Shown: positions 35,821 through 47,445 of the stretch, one piece after another
Layout of the letters: every line of letters starts with the position of its first letter
Position numbering within the stretch: position 1 is the stretch's first letter
Notes under the pieces: model-generated
Told to the model about the DNA's origin: nothing
Database searches by the model: none
The model's input: the letters and a program-made list of their open reading frames with translations, nothing else
Program-made: the position numbers and the translations under genes
Origin: Brachionus manjavacas
Taxonomy: Eukaryota > Rotifera > Eurotatoria > Ploima > Brachionidae
NCBI GenBank assembly: GCA_019054805.1
Contig: JAHQIY010000005.1
Location: 5,005,501-5,069,500, forward strand
DNA length: 64,000 nt
Reading direction: 5' to 3'

Positions 35821-37927
35821 TGACTAAAAAATTAAATTTTTTAATTTTTGAAAAAGTGTCAAATTGACACCGCCGGTCCTTTGAGTGTTAGATAAGTAAA
35901 TAAAGAATTAATCAATTAAACAAATTTGGTTTCAAATTGCTAAAATTATTTTTAAATTTTAATAAATGTAAAAAATATTTATTTTTTGTAAATAATTCAA
36001 GATTTTAAAATGCTAGATAAATTTTTAGGATCTAAGCAATATTTTAAAAATTATTCTAGACATTGAGTAAAATTAAAAATTTTCGCTTATTTAAAATTTT
36101 CTTCATTTTAGTCATGTAATAATTGATTTTTTTAATTTTTTCAATTAAAATAACAATAAAAACTTGATTAGCTGAATGGAATTAAAAATCAAATATCGAT
36201 TCATATTTGCTAAAAAAATTTTTGAATTTTTTAAACGAAATAGTGATACAGCTTCAAGTTTTAGTGTTTTAGCATCGTATTTTTAAAACAAGTAAAAATA
36301 ATTACCATCTAATGTAATTAATCAATTTGATAATGCTTCAAAATGAAATCAATAAAATGTATTAAATCAAATTATTCAAAGGAAATTTTTTTAACAAGGA
36401 CATTAGATCAAAATAACTTATTATATTCTTTTATCTTATCTATAAAATATCAAGAGAAAATATTATCAAAACTAGACAACTTAATTTGATGATATTGACA
36501 AGAAATTTTTAATTTTTTTTATTTAATTAAACTTTTAATGAATGTGAATAAAAATAGTATCAAAACTGCGCCATTTATCGATTTTAACAAAATTTTAGAT
36601 TGATTATTTGATTAATCAAAAATATTTAATAAACAATGGTCAGGAACAATTACAGGACCTGGAAAGATACGAACAGAATTTTCACACTAAATTATATTTT
36701 CTTAAAAATCAGTTTGATGAATAGAATTTTTATTAAAAAAATTAAATGATATAGAAAATAAATATTAAAATATAAAAAGAAAAAAGTTTACTTAATATTA
36801 TAGCAATTGAATCTTATTTTTATCAAAGAAATTAGTTCAAATTGTTTAAGAAAAAATTTAAAAATAATTCTTTAGTATCGAATTAAAAGATACTTTTAGT
36901 TTTACTAATTCTTAAGGATTTTTCATGTCTAACAATACGAGTGTTTAATATTTAAAAAAAAAATGTAATTTTAAATTTTAAATTACTTCTTTTTTCAAAA
37001 AAGAAGGTTTTAATCTAGGTATCAATTCAAAAAATTAAAAACAACTATTGTTCATTTTATGAGTGTTAATTTCAAAACTGTAACTCACTTTGAATTCAAT
37101 CACGTTTTAATTCTTAGACCAAATTATTTTTAGATCGATTGATTTTGAAAAATAAATTATAAAATTTGATTTCGTGATAAAAAAATCTAATTTAAGTATC
37201 ATTATTTTTTGCATAATTTTTTTAATGATATTTTTATTACAGGGTATTAGATTATATATAGCAATAAATAGATTTCGGAAGAATCAAATTCGCTAATTAC
37301 TTTTAATTTTATAAAATTAATTTTGTCTAATTAATTCTGTTTTTAACAATTTTAATTTTTCTAACATAAAAATCAATAAATTTTAAACGATTATTTATCA
37401 AGAGACTTTGTCAAGTAAAATAATTAATAAATATAAGTTTACAATGTAATTTTTGTTCATCTTAAATCCTAACAGATATATCAATCAATTTCAGTTTGCG
37501 ATTCTTTAATTTTATCAAGAATAATTTTTTTGATGTAAATGCGACATTTCAAGATGCTTTAAAATATTTTTAAACTCAATAAATTAGCCAAATTATGCAA
37601 TTTTCTTGTTCTAACCAGTAATTAGCTAAATTTGGCAAAACGAGTCTATTTTTCTTTTTTTTTCAAATTTTTTAAATAAATTTATCAGCCAAAATTGAAT
37701 CTACAAATGTAGTTACAAACTTTTGTTTGATTTTTCAACCTGTTTGACAACCAGAGTAAAAAATTCAAAAATTTCCTCTTAAATTTAAACTCAATTTAAT
37801 GAGCTTTATTGGCAAAAATAATTATGCAACTGTATTTCTTTTGTTATTTAAATTTTTTATCATAATTTACAAAGCAGTAGAGAAGAAAATTTTTTGTGTA
37901 CACATTTTTACCTTGAACCAATGCCAA
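35821..37927. other. AT-rich intergenic DNA upstream of the BTB gene
   Basis: No gene recognised. A frame open from 37799 joins the BTB gene in frame, but its first 43 codons are hydrophobic and AT-rich and look like 5' UTR. Promoter elements could not be told apart from background. Confidence 0.4.
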
Positions 37928-39607
<1,680 letters not shown>

Positions 39608-39906
39608 TTTTGTAATTTGTATCTTTTTTTTTCCTGTTCAAAGACAATTTTTTTTAAATTTTTAAAAGGTTATTTAATAAATTTACCAATTTCAGTTTAA
39701 ATTTTAAAATTTAGGGAATCAGACATCATAAATTATTTTTACCTTTGTCTTGTCTTTTTATAAAAATAATAGGAAAGTATGCTTATCTCGTTTTGAGTAC
39801 TTTTTAAGAATCAGCAACGAGATTTTACGATAAGTATTAAATTAAGCAGCTTTGTGAAGTTCAGTAAAAAATAACAGAAAAGATTATAAAAATAACTTTT
39901 TTTCTA

Positions 39907-40124
39907 TCACTTTAAAATTAGTTCTGTAAATGTAAAATGATTCAGCATACAAATGGGGTGGGAAATCGGGAAAATTTTAAAATTAAGAAAAGCTTAGCTT
40001 TCAAAAATCTTCTTTTTATTTCTCGGTTATAGCTGGTTTTTAAAGTGAACCGGTTCCCCAAACCAGTTTCCTACCCCTGTTTGTATGTTGAATCATTTTG
40101 CATTCACAGAACTAATTTAAGTGA
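39907..40124. mobile_element. Tc1/mariner-type MITE (218 bp) at a TA site
   Basis: Terminal inverted repeats of about 52 bp (left TCACTTTAAAATTAGTTCTG, right in reverse complement TCACTTAAATTAGTTCTG) with several mismatches. Bounded by TA on each side (39905-39906 and 40125-40126). No coding capacity. A small inverted repeat (CTTATC..GATAAG) lies nearby at 39783-39835. Confidence 0.75.
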
Positions 40125-40126
40125 TA

Positions 40127-40549
40127 AATTTTATTTTTTTAGGAAGCTAATTTACTTTTTTTAATAGCTAATAATAAATTGATTTTAACTGACATAAAAA
40201 TTAAAAAACGCGAAATATTATCTATACCCATTCTTTGAATAAAATATACCATAAATTAATTAAAAAACGGCTTATTAAAAAAAAAAAAATTTAAATAAAA
40301 ATATAATATATTGATTAAAAATTAAATAATGCTATTGATTTTTTACTAAATTAATCAAAAATATCCTTTTTAATTTAAAAATCACCTTAATTAACACATT
40401 TCAAGACGCTCGTTAGTAACATAAAGAATGTCAACTATTAATCAATAATAATTGGCCTTTAATTAAATATATTACTGAATATATATTGAATACTTTATGG
40501 TAAACTACTTTTTATCTGAATAACTAATTAAGTATAATTTGAACTGAAT
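40127..40549. other. AT-rich spacer
   Basis: Nothing recognised between the mariner-type MITE and the transposase relic. Confidence 0.4.
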
Positions 40550-41158
40550 ATGGCCGAAAATCCGAAATCTATTTCATCAGAAAATTACTTAGGTAACTCT
40601 ATAGAAGAAACAGTTATCGATGCGGAAGACATTGATTGCAATATAGTCAAGACCAAGCTTAATTCCAAGCCAAGAGGCTCAGCTATTTATGAGTTCTATA
40701 CAGAATTCGAAGATATTGAGAACTTTCGTAAACAAATAAATTTGGGACAGATACATGTGGGTCATTTCATCTTTAAATTTCAAAATGATAATAAATTTGG
40801 CAATTTTTTTCTCTATTTTACATTTCTAAAAATAATTGCGTAATTACATTTCAAATTTTAACATGCTTAAGTATTGAGTTTTAATGAAACAACGTAATTT
40901 CATTTTTTCAAAAAAGTTAAATAGAAAAAAAAAACTGCCATTTTGCTATTATTGTACTCAAAAAAAAATGGCTGTTGTGCGGCTTTGTACCTAGAATTAA
41001 TTGAAGGTTTGAAAGGCAACTGTTTTATCTCAATTGAGCAGCATACGAACCACAAAGAGTCCCTCTCAAAATACCAAAAAATCGACGAAAATGACATAGT
41101 AACTCAAAAAATTTGGGAGCTCGACAATTTAAATGGGGGGCATTTTTTGACGAATTAA
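40550..41158 (+). pseudogene. N-terminal relic of a Mutator-like transposase
   Basis: A frame from ATG 40550 reads MAENPKSISSENYL and breaks near 40790. A second piece, KKNGCCAALYLELIEG then FISIEQHTNHKESL (about 40960-41065), carries the C..C...H.H spacing of the FLYWCH-like/N-terminal finger of Mutator-like transposases. It ends at a stop at 41158. No catalytic core follows. The assignment rests on motif resemblance only. Confidence 0.4.
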
Positions 41159-41307
41159 AAAAAAGACTATAGAATGAAAAAATATTTTAAAAATTAGTTT
41201 AGAATAAAAAATGTTTTTGATGTTAAGAAATAAAAGGGTTAAGAGTATTTTATAATTCTAATTAGTTTTCGAAATTTTTTTTCATTTTCAAAATTTTTTT
41301 CAAAAAA

Positions 41308-41542
41308 ATGCCAAGAAAAAAGATTGAGTGGAATAATATTAAAGTTAAAGTTTTGCCCCTGGTGAAGTGAGTGTTGCTGCTCCAATGAGTGTTGTTAATC
41401 CAGAAAATGAGCCTGTTGAATTGATTAAAAGAGGGCCTGGACGTTCAAAAAAACGAAAAGCTGACGATGTTATGCCATGTGAAGTCGAGCCGAAAAGAAA
41501 TCGAGGCAGACCACCGAAAGTAAAATCTGCTTTAAAAATTTA
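41308..41542 (+). pseudogene. AT-hook fragment, probably transposase tail
   Basis: An ATG at 41308 (MPRKKIEWNN) is soon stopped. In another frame the reading KRGPGRSKKRKADD and KRNRGRPPKVKSALKI ends at 41542. It contains a canonical AT-hook core (RGRPPK), as in the relic at 23.5 kb. Confidence 0.4.
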
Positions 41543-41941
41543 GTTAATTTTTTATTCTAATTTGACATTATTTCACTCAACTCAATTGAAAAACTATATA
41601 TGTTTTACTTTATAAGGATTTTTTTTTCTTTTTGTTCTTAAGTTTAAACTACAATGTTATATGTAATTCTATAAATGTTTCTGTAATTCAAAAAATAAAA
41701 AAATTCTTAATACTTTAAAAATAAAAATTTTGTTATTCTACATTAATTTTTTTTTGATTCGTCAAACGATTTTTCCAAATTTAAATCTTAATCCTGGGTC
41801 GATAAGACATAATTTGATAAAGCTGGGACTAAATCGACCCAAAAACTCGCGTCTTAAATATTTATTAAGCAAAAATCGATCAAAAAAAGAGAAACACCTC
41901 ACCCAACAATGAGAAATTTCAAATACATTAAATAATATTTT

Positions 41942-42537
41942 TTGACAATAAATAAAAAAATGTCAAAAGTTCTTCACAAAAAAATGATTTCTGAATCTGG
42001 GTCCTCTTCTACTTCAATTATACCTAGAGAAGATAATAATGAAGATAGTCAAACAGACGACTCCGTTGACGAACCAGTGTCTAAAAAATTTAGAGGTTCT
42101 TCAAAGCCATACGACTTGTACAAAACTTATCAATCACTTGATGCTTGTATGAATGAATTTACAAGTGGTCAAAAAGTACAAATAAAATGGTCAACAAAAA
42201 AAGTATAAGGTAGTAGAAATAAATGGCCAAGTCTGGGAATCGAGCACATTTACTTGTCAATATTGGAGAAAACAGTTTATTTGCAAACAAATTATTGGCA
42301 TTAGCGATCTTGAACTGTTTACTGAATTTCCAAATTTAGATCTTCAAATTGAACAAAACGCGAAAAGAGATAGACTTAAAATAGTCTTTTCAGCTTTTCA
42401 GAAACTCTGTTTGTCCTTTAAATCAAGCAGCTTTTAATATGCCTGCACATTCGAATTCGAAAATTGAACAATCTGAGACTCGATCAGTCTCAAATCAAAT
42501 CGAACAACCAAAACGTCCACGTCTAAGAAAAAATTGA
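41942..42537 (+). pseudogene. SWIM-finger part of a Mutator-like transposase
   Basis: A frame from 41942 (Ser/Glu/Asp-rich, then YDLYKTYQSLDACMNEF) hits a stop at 42206. After a frame change comes YKVVEINGQVWESSTFTCQY followed by WRKQFICKQIIGI, a degenerate SWIM zinc finger (CxC..CxH with two ligands lost), then FPNLDLQIEQNAKRDR and a basic tail PKRPRLRKN. SWIM fingers near the C-terminus are typical of Mutator-like transposases. Several frameshifts make it a pseudogene. Confidence 0.5.
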
Positions 42538-43032
42538 CTATATATTTTTATTTTTTTTATCTTTTTTATTTTTTGAACATAAATTGTATTTTTTTTGCTA
42601 CTTATATCTACTTAAAAAAAAATTTGCAACTTTATTTTATATACTATTTGAGAAAAAATTAGGTACTTAAAAAATAAAAAAGCTACTCAAAAAAATATAA
42701 GCCAGGCATTAAATGCAGTTTTTTCTACGAAAGACTCTTAATTTCTTTAAATCACTAACAATCAATAAATTTTCATTTAAAACTTCGGAAGAATGGAAAT
42801 TTTGGGGAGAAAATTTTTTAGAAATGGTTAATTAGAGAGAGGTAAAATTCGGATTTAGCAAAACTACAGCACTATCTGAATTTCTAGAATCTGACTTGAA
42901 AATTTATTTATGATAGTTTGACTCTTATTCTTGAATATTATTATTTGTTGAAAAATTAAACTACGTCCCATGGACGATTTAAAATAAAAAAACAAAAATA
43001 AAAATTATTATAAAATAAAAAATAAAGAAAAC
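42538..43032. other. AT-rich spacer
   Basis: Nothing recognised. It probably includes the 3' tail of the minus-strand LINE that follows. Confidence 0.4.
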
Positions 43033-43905
43033 TTAAGTTATTTGTTCACCAAGAACTTTGTATAAAATATTTTTATAGAAAGAGGAGTTCAGTTCATCCT
43101 CAGAAATCAAACGACAAAGATTAATTATTTTCCTAACTAATTCTTCTTTATTGATATTATTCAATTTAATATCAAAATGCTCATTTAGCCTCAACAAACA
43201 GTCTTTAAAATTTAGAGCTTCCAAGTTACCAACTATCTCTGTTGTTTCTCTTAACTGGTTAATGAAAGAATTCTGCGGACATTTATTGTTAGTATAGTAG
43301 TTCTTGAGATAATCGAAAACAACTTTGACTTTTTCTAGAAAAAATAGTATTTTATACTTTAAGCTTACTAATTTTATTAACCCTTAGAGCATTTAATAGA
43401 AGAGTGTTTCTTGCAAACTTGGATAGACCAAGATTTCTTTTAATCAGACAAGCTTGAGATTTATCATACTCACTCAATTTTGTTTTTTTAATAAAGCACA
43501 TTTCTAAGCCATAGCTCATGATTGGTTGACAGTAAATATTAAAGATTTTAGCTAGAACTATAGGATTCAACCCATATGCCCTACATCCTGTTCCCCTTAA
43601 TGAATATAAAGCCCTCTGAACTTTATTGAATTTTTCATCCCAGTACTTTTTTAAGAAATTTTGGTTACCAATCGGAAGACCAAGATATATATATAATTGC
43701 GTACTGTGATGATATTGTTCTTCTTAGTCCAACAAGATTCCATTTAAAGCTCCTTCTAGATAAATGTAGCCTGTTTGGAACTCAATGGAAAATAAATTTT
43801 AACGCGAAAAAATCTGTAATATATTGTTCAAAACACCAAGGAAACAAATTGAATGTAAAAAGGGATTTCTTTTTAAATGGGAGCATTCTTGACTTGAAAT
43901 GTGAT
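43033..43905 (-). mobile_element. LINE with inverted 5' part (RT on both strands)
   Basis: Minus-strand coding from 43700 to 43033 gives the RT C-terminal region (YLGLPIGNQNFLKKYW, KVQRALYSLRGTGCRAYGL, IMSYGLEMCFIKKTKLSEYD) ending at a stop at 43033. Directly adjoining it on the plus strand, 43700-43905 reads IIAYCDDIVLLSPTRFHLKL then NFNAKKSVIYC, the RT palm that should precede the minus-strand part. The 5' part is thus inverted relative to the 3' part. Confidence 0.75.
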
Positions 43906-44798
43906 TTTTTTTTTTGTTTCAAACTGATTTTATTAATTTTTTAATTTTTTTAAATATCTAAGAATTAAATAAGTGGTATCAAAATTGGGTGGAACTGTGG
44001 ATTAGTTACAAAAATAGTGAAAAATACCAATTTTTTGCCAAAATGTTGGTCAATTAGTAGAATTATGAATTAGATTAGTACGTCATTTGTAGATGAGACT
44101 ATTCGCTTTCAGGATATGTTCATATTAATCAAGTTATGTGTATTGGAACATGAGATATTTGAGCTCAAAGACAACTAACTTTAACTAGAAGGGTAGGATA
44201 AAAAAATTTTTGTACACACCTAAAAACAGTTTTTCTAGGTTTTAAAATATGCAGATTAATTTTTAGTCAGATTTTGGAAATTCACCAAGTCCTAGAGTTA
44301 TGCGCCGCGCGAACCTTACATTAGTAAAATTTTTTTTGAATATCCCTAATTTAGAAAACTTTTTTCTTTAATTCTCTTACCATTAGGAAAAAACTGATAA
44401 TAAAAAAAATTTATTTATATAAGTTATTTAAATAAGTAAAACTATTTTTTCAATTTTTTTACATTTAAACTTTTTTGTGTCTTTAAAAGTTTTAAACTAT
44501 AAATATGTTCTCTATTAAATGACAAAAAGAAATTAATTTGTATTGTTTTGGTTGAGGCGTAATAACCCAACCATGGTTATTTTTTTTCTGGCATCTAGCT
44601 TTTTTATAATTGAATTAAAAAGTATCACTATTAAAAAATTATTAAAACTCTTTACTTGAAGAATTAAAATTTATACTGAAATTAAAGATTTAAGTTAAAC
44701 AAATTCAATTTAAATTGACTTGATTTTGTGATTCGTATGACAAACATTTTTTCTTAGGAGGTAAAATATTACTCTAAATGGCAAAAGTGTATTGTAGA
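43906..44798. other. AT-rich spacer
   Basis: A less AT-biased stretch at 44060-44320 contains GCGCCGCGCG near 44302 but no gene. Otherwise nothing recognised. Confidence 0.4.
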
Positions 44799-44871
44799 GA
44801 TCGCATGGTGTAGTGGTTATCACATCTGTCTAACACACAGGAGGTCCCAAGTTCGATCCTTGGTGCGATCA
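44799..44871 (+). tRNA. tRNA-Val (anticodon AAC)
   Basis: 73-nt cloverleaf. The acceptor stem GATCGCA pairs with TGCGATC and the discriminator is A. The D arm contains GTGTAGTGGTTATCAC (A box). The anticodon arm TCTGT/ACAGG closes the loop CTAACAC with AAC at 44832-44834. The T arm CCAAG TTCGATC CTTGG holds the B box. No intron. A TTTTT Pol III terminator follows at 44872-44876. Confidence 0.97.
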
Positions 44872-45276
44872 TTTTTGACATGCCCTAAAAATTCAAAAAG
44901 AAAATTTTCCCAGAAAAAAATTATGTCGTGTGAAAATAAAATAAATTTTTTTTTTTCAAAAATAATTTATGAGATCGATTAATTACGCTGTAAACAAAAA
45001 AATATTCTCATACTTAATCAAATAGACTAACAAAATGTTAATTTAACTCTGCTCTATTCGGTGTTTGTAAAAAAGACAATTGAGATTATTCCGATCATTT
45101 TTCTAAAGTATAAATAAAAATTAATAAATTAGAGAATTCTACAAATCAATTAGTAGAGGATTTTCTATTTTTTAATATTCTAAACTGCCTAACCTGTAAC
45201 TAAAAACTTTATCTAATTTAACTGTCAAAATCTACCTGTAATCACAAAGGTAAAGAACTGAACTGAAGGCGTAGTT
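44872..45276. other. Spacer and 5' region of Pygopus
   Basis: Begins with the Pol III terminator of the tRNA. An in-frame TGA lies about 15 nt before the Pygopus ATG. No upstream exon was recognised, although AAG acceptor-like sites occur just before the ATG. Confidence 0.4.
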
Positions 45277-46614
45277 ATGATCAATTCGCCGATCAACCGC
45301 GCTTCGCCCATGACCCAGTATCCACAAGGCAACGGATCGGGCAACCCGGGGCCAAACGGAAACAGCAACGGGCCGCCGGGACAAGGCATGCGTGGACCGC
45401 CTGGTCAACATGGCATGCCGCCAGACGACTATCAGTACAACAATGGACCCCCGATGCCACCCAACCAACAGCAACAAGGACCGCCTGGCCACATGCAAAA
45501 CCAAAATAACTTCATGATGCAAAATGGAATGATGAATAACCCGCATGGAAACATGATGTCTCCTCATCCGCCGTCAAATCAAGGCCCTGGGCCGAATCAA
45601 ATGATGATGCAACAAGGACCAAATCAGCACCCTCCAGGTATGATGTCTCCGCATCCTCATCAAGGTTTGCCCCCTAACATGTACCCTAACCAAGGTCAAG
45701 GTCAACAAGGACCTAATCATCCAGGCATAATGTCGCCTCACGGCCAACACGGCATGCAGTCCCCTCATCCCCAGCAATATCCCCAACCTGGCATCTCCCC
45801 TCTGCCTCCCGGCTCCCAAGGCCCGCCAATCCACAACAACATGATCCAACAAGTGCATAACCAAATGCTGCCCAACAACCCTCAATCAAGAGTAATGTCA
45901 CCGCTGCAGCAGCAAGCAAATGGAATGATGTCGCCGCACATGATGAACCCTGGAATGCCACCCGGCGGACCGCCACCGGGGCATCCGCATGGCCCTCATC
46001 ACCAACCAGGCATGATGCCTCCGCACATGCAACCCAACGGTCCACTTCCGCCTGGAATGATGCCCAATCGGATGAACCTACCGCCTGGAAACATGATGCC
46101 TCCGCATATGATGCCGCCTCACGGCCAGCCGAACCCCCACGGAGGCCTAATGTCACCCCACTCTGGTTTGCCACCTCCTCCCGGACAAAACCAGGGTCCG
46201 CCAATGATGATGAATCCGCACCATCCTCACCACCCGCATCAAATGATGGGGCCACATCACCAGGGACCTCTGCCGCCGGGCATGGGCGGACCTCCGCATC
46301 AAATGATGGGCCCGCCTAATCACATGCAACCGGGCGGGCCAAAAATGTTTCCGCCTAATCAGCCGATGGTATTCAATCCTCAAAATCCGAATGCGCCTCC
46401 GATTTATCCGTGCGGAGCTTGCCACCGCGAGGTCCAAGGCGAGAGTGATGATGGGATTATGTGCGAGAGTGGATGCAATTTTTGGTTTCATAGAGCTTGT
46501 GTTGGTTTGTCGCCAGAGGCCTTTCAAATGCTCAAGAGTGAAACTTTTGCCGAATGGGTCTGTGACAACTGCATTGCCAATAAACGTATTGCGCCAATTA
46601 AAATTAAAACTTGA
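45277..46614 (+). CDS. pygo: Pygopus-like PHD-finger protein (Wnt/beta-catenin coactivator)
   Basis: 445 aa, one exon. Residues 1-375 are low complexity, rich in Pro, Gly, Met, His, Gln and Asn, with many repeats of MMSPH and PPGMM type. Residues 376-432 form a PHD finger with the C4HC3 set: C379, C382, C396, C400, H405, C408, C429 and C432 (YPCGACH, MCESGCNFWFHRAC, WVCDNC). Its sequence follows Pygopus, whose finger binds H3K4-methyl tails and BCL9/Legless in the Wnt enhanceosome. The N-terminal NHD (with its NPF motif) present in fly and vertebrate Pygopus is not seen here, so it is lost or in an unseen upstream exon. GC content is far above the surroundings. PolyA signal AATAAA at 46755. 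Confidence 0.9.
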   Translation: MINSPINRASPMTQYPQGNGSGNPGPNGNSNGPPGQGMRGPPGQHGMPPDDYQYNNGPPMPPNQQQQGPPGHMQNQNNFMMQNGMMNNPHGNMMSPHPPSNQGPGPNQMMMQQGPNQHPPGMMSPHPHQGLPPNMYPNQGQGQQGPNHPGIMSPHGQHGMQSPHPQQYPQPGISPLPPGSQGPPIHNNMIQQVHNQMLPNNPQSRVMSPLQQQANGMMSPHMMNPGMPPGGPPPGHPHGPHHQPGMMPPHMQPNGPLPPGMMPNRMNLPPGNMMPPHMMPPHGQPNPHGGLMSPHSGLPPPPGQNQGPPMMMNPHHPHHPHQMMGPHHQGPLPPGMGGPPHQMMGPPNHMQPGGPKMFPPNQPMVFNPQNPNAPPIYPCGACHREVQGESDDGIMCESGCNFWFHRACVGLSPEAFQMLKSETFAEWVCDNCIANKRIAPIKIKT

Positions 46615-46805
46615 GCTTTTTATTTTTTGTTTTTTTCAATCAGTTTATATAATTTTTATGATGAGTCTCTTTCTTTCGAAATTGTAAATTTATCTTACTA
46701 CGCTTTTGTATTGTAATTATTTTTTTATAACAATTTTTTTTTTTATTTAATAACAATAAAAATATAAAAAAAATATTTTGATTTAAAAAAAAGCTAAACA
46801 ATTCA

Positions 46806-47211
46806 GTGCTATGGCCAGACTTTTCCACCCAATTTTATTGTGGTTTGGTTAAGGTAAGAGAAACTCTTTATTTCAGCCAGTTTTATGGATATGGGTTAGA
46901 GTGCTGACTTTTTCGGGTACTTAAGTGTATATATGGGTTGAATTATTCGTATTTTTGGGTAAAAAGGGTATAAACGTTCTAAAAATCTCAAGAACCTTGG
47001 GTATATAGGTTAGGTTACCGGATTTTCGAGATTTTTAGAACGTTTACACCCTTTATACCCAAAAATACGAATAATTCAACCCATATATACACCTAAGTAC
47101 CCGAAAAAGTCAGCACTCTAACCCATATCTATAAAACTGGCTGAAATAAAGAGTTTCTCTTACCTTACCCAAACCGCAATAAAATTGAGTGAAAATGTCT
47201 GGCTATGGCAC
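46806..47211. repeat. Long hairpin: two 184-bp inverted arms around a 38-nt loop
   Basis: The left arm 46806-46989 (GTGCTATGGCCAGAC...) is the reverse complement of the right arm 47028-47211 with only scattered substitutions. The arms are equal in length. The loop is 46990-47027. There is no reading frame and no clear target duplication. It could be a foldback-type MITE or a source of double-stranded RNA. It lies about 190 bp beyond the Pygopus stop codon, just past its polyA signal. Confidence 0.9.
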
Positions 47212-47384
47212 AAAGTTTATCTGTAATTGTACGACAAAAATTTGAAAATAACTCAGAATTTAGACATTTTTTCATTTTTTCCAGGTTAACACAAAAAAAA
47301 CAAATAATTTAAATAAAAATAATTAACATTTCATCACTAAAAAATGGTTAAAAAAATATACATTTATATATATTTCAACTCAAT

Positions 47385-47445
47385 CAAAAAAGACCAAAGG
47401 TCAAAATCTAGACTTGGATGATTGAGCCCATTTATTCATAAACAA
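47385..47445 (+). repeat. Copy of the transposase 3' end seen at 23.45 kb
   Basis: Matches the reverse complement of 23446-23505, including the palindromic GACCAAAGGTC and GATTGAGCC. In the other copy this segment spans the last codons of the AT-hook transposase relic, so this is a fragment of the same family. Confidence 0.55.

Noticed and set aside
37799..37927. Upstream in-frame ATG of the BTB gene
   Set aside because: The 43 extra codons are hydrophobic, AT-rich and unlike the family; the ATG at 37928 coincides with the change to gene-like composition.
45574..46527. Minus-strand and +1 frames under Pygopus
   Set aside because: Antisense shadows of the Pro/His/Met-rich repeat; no independent homology.
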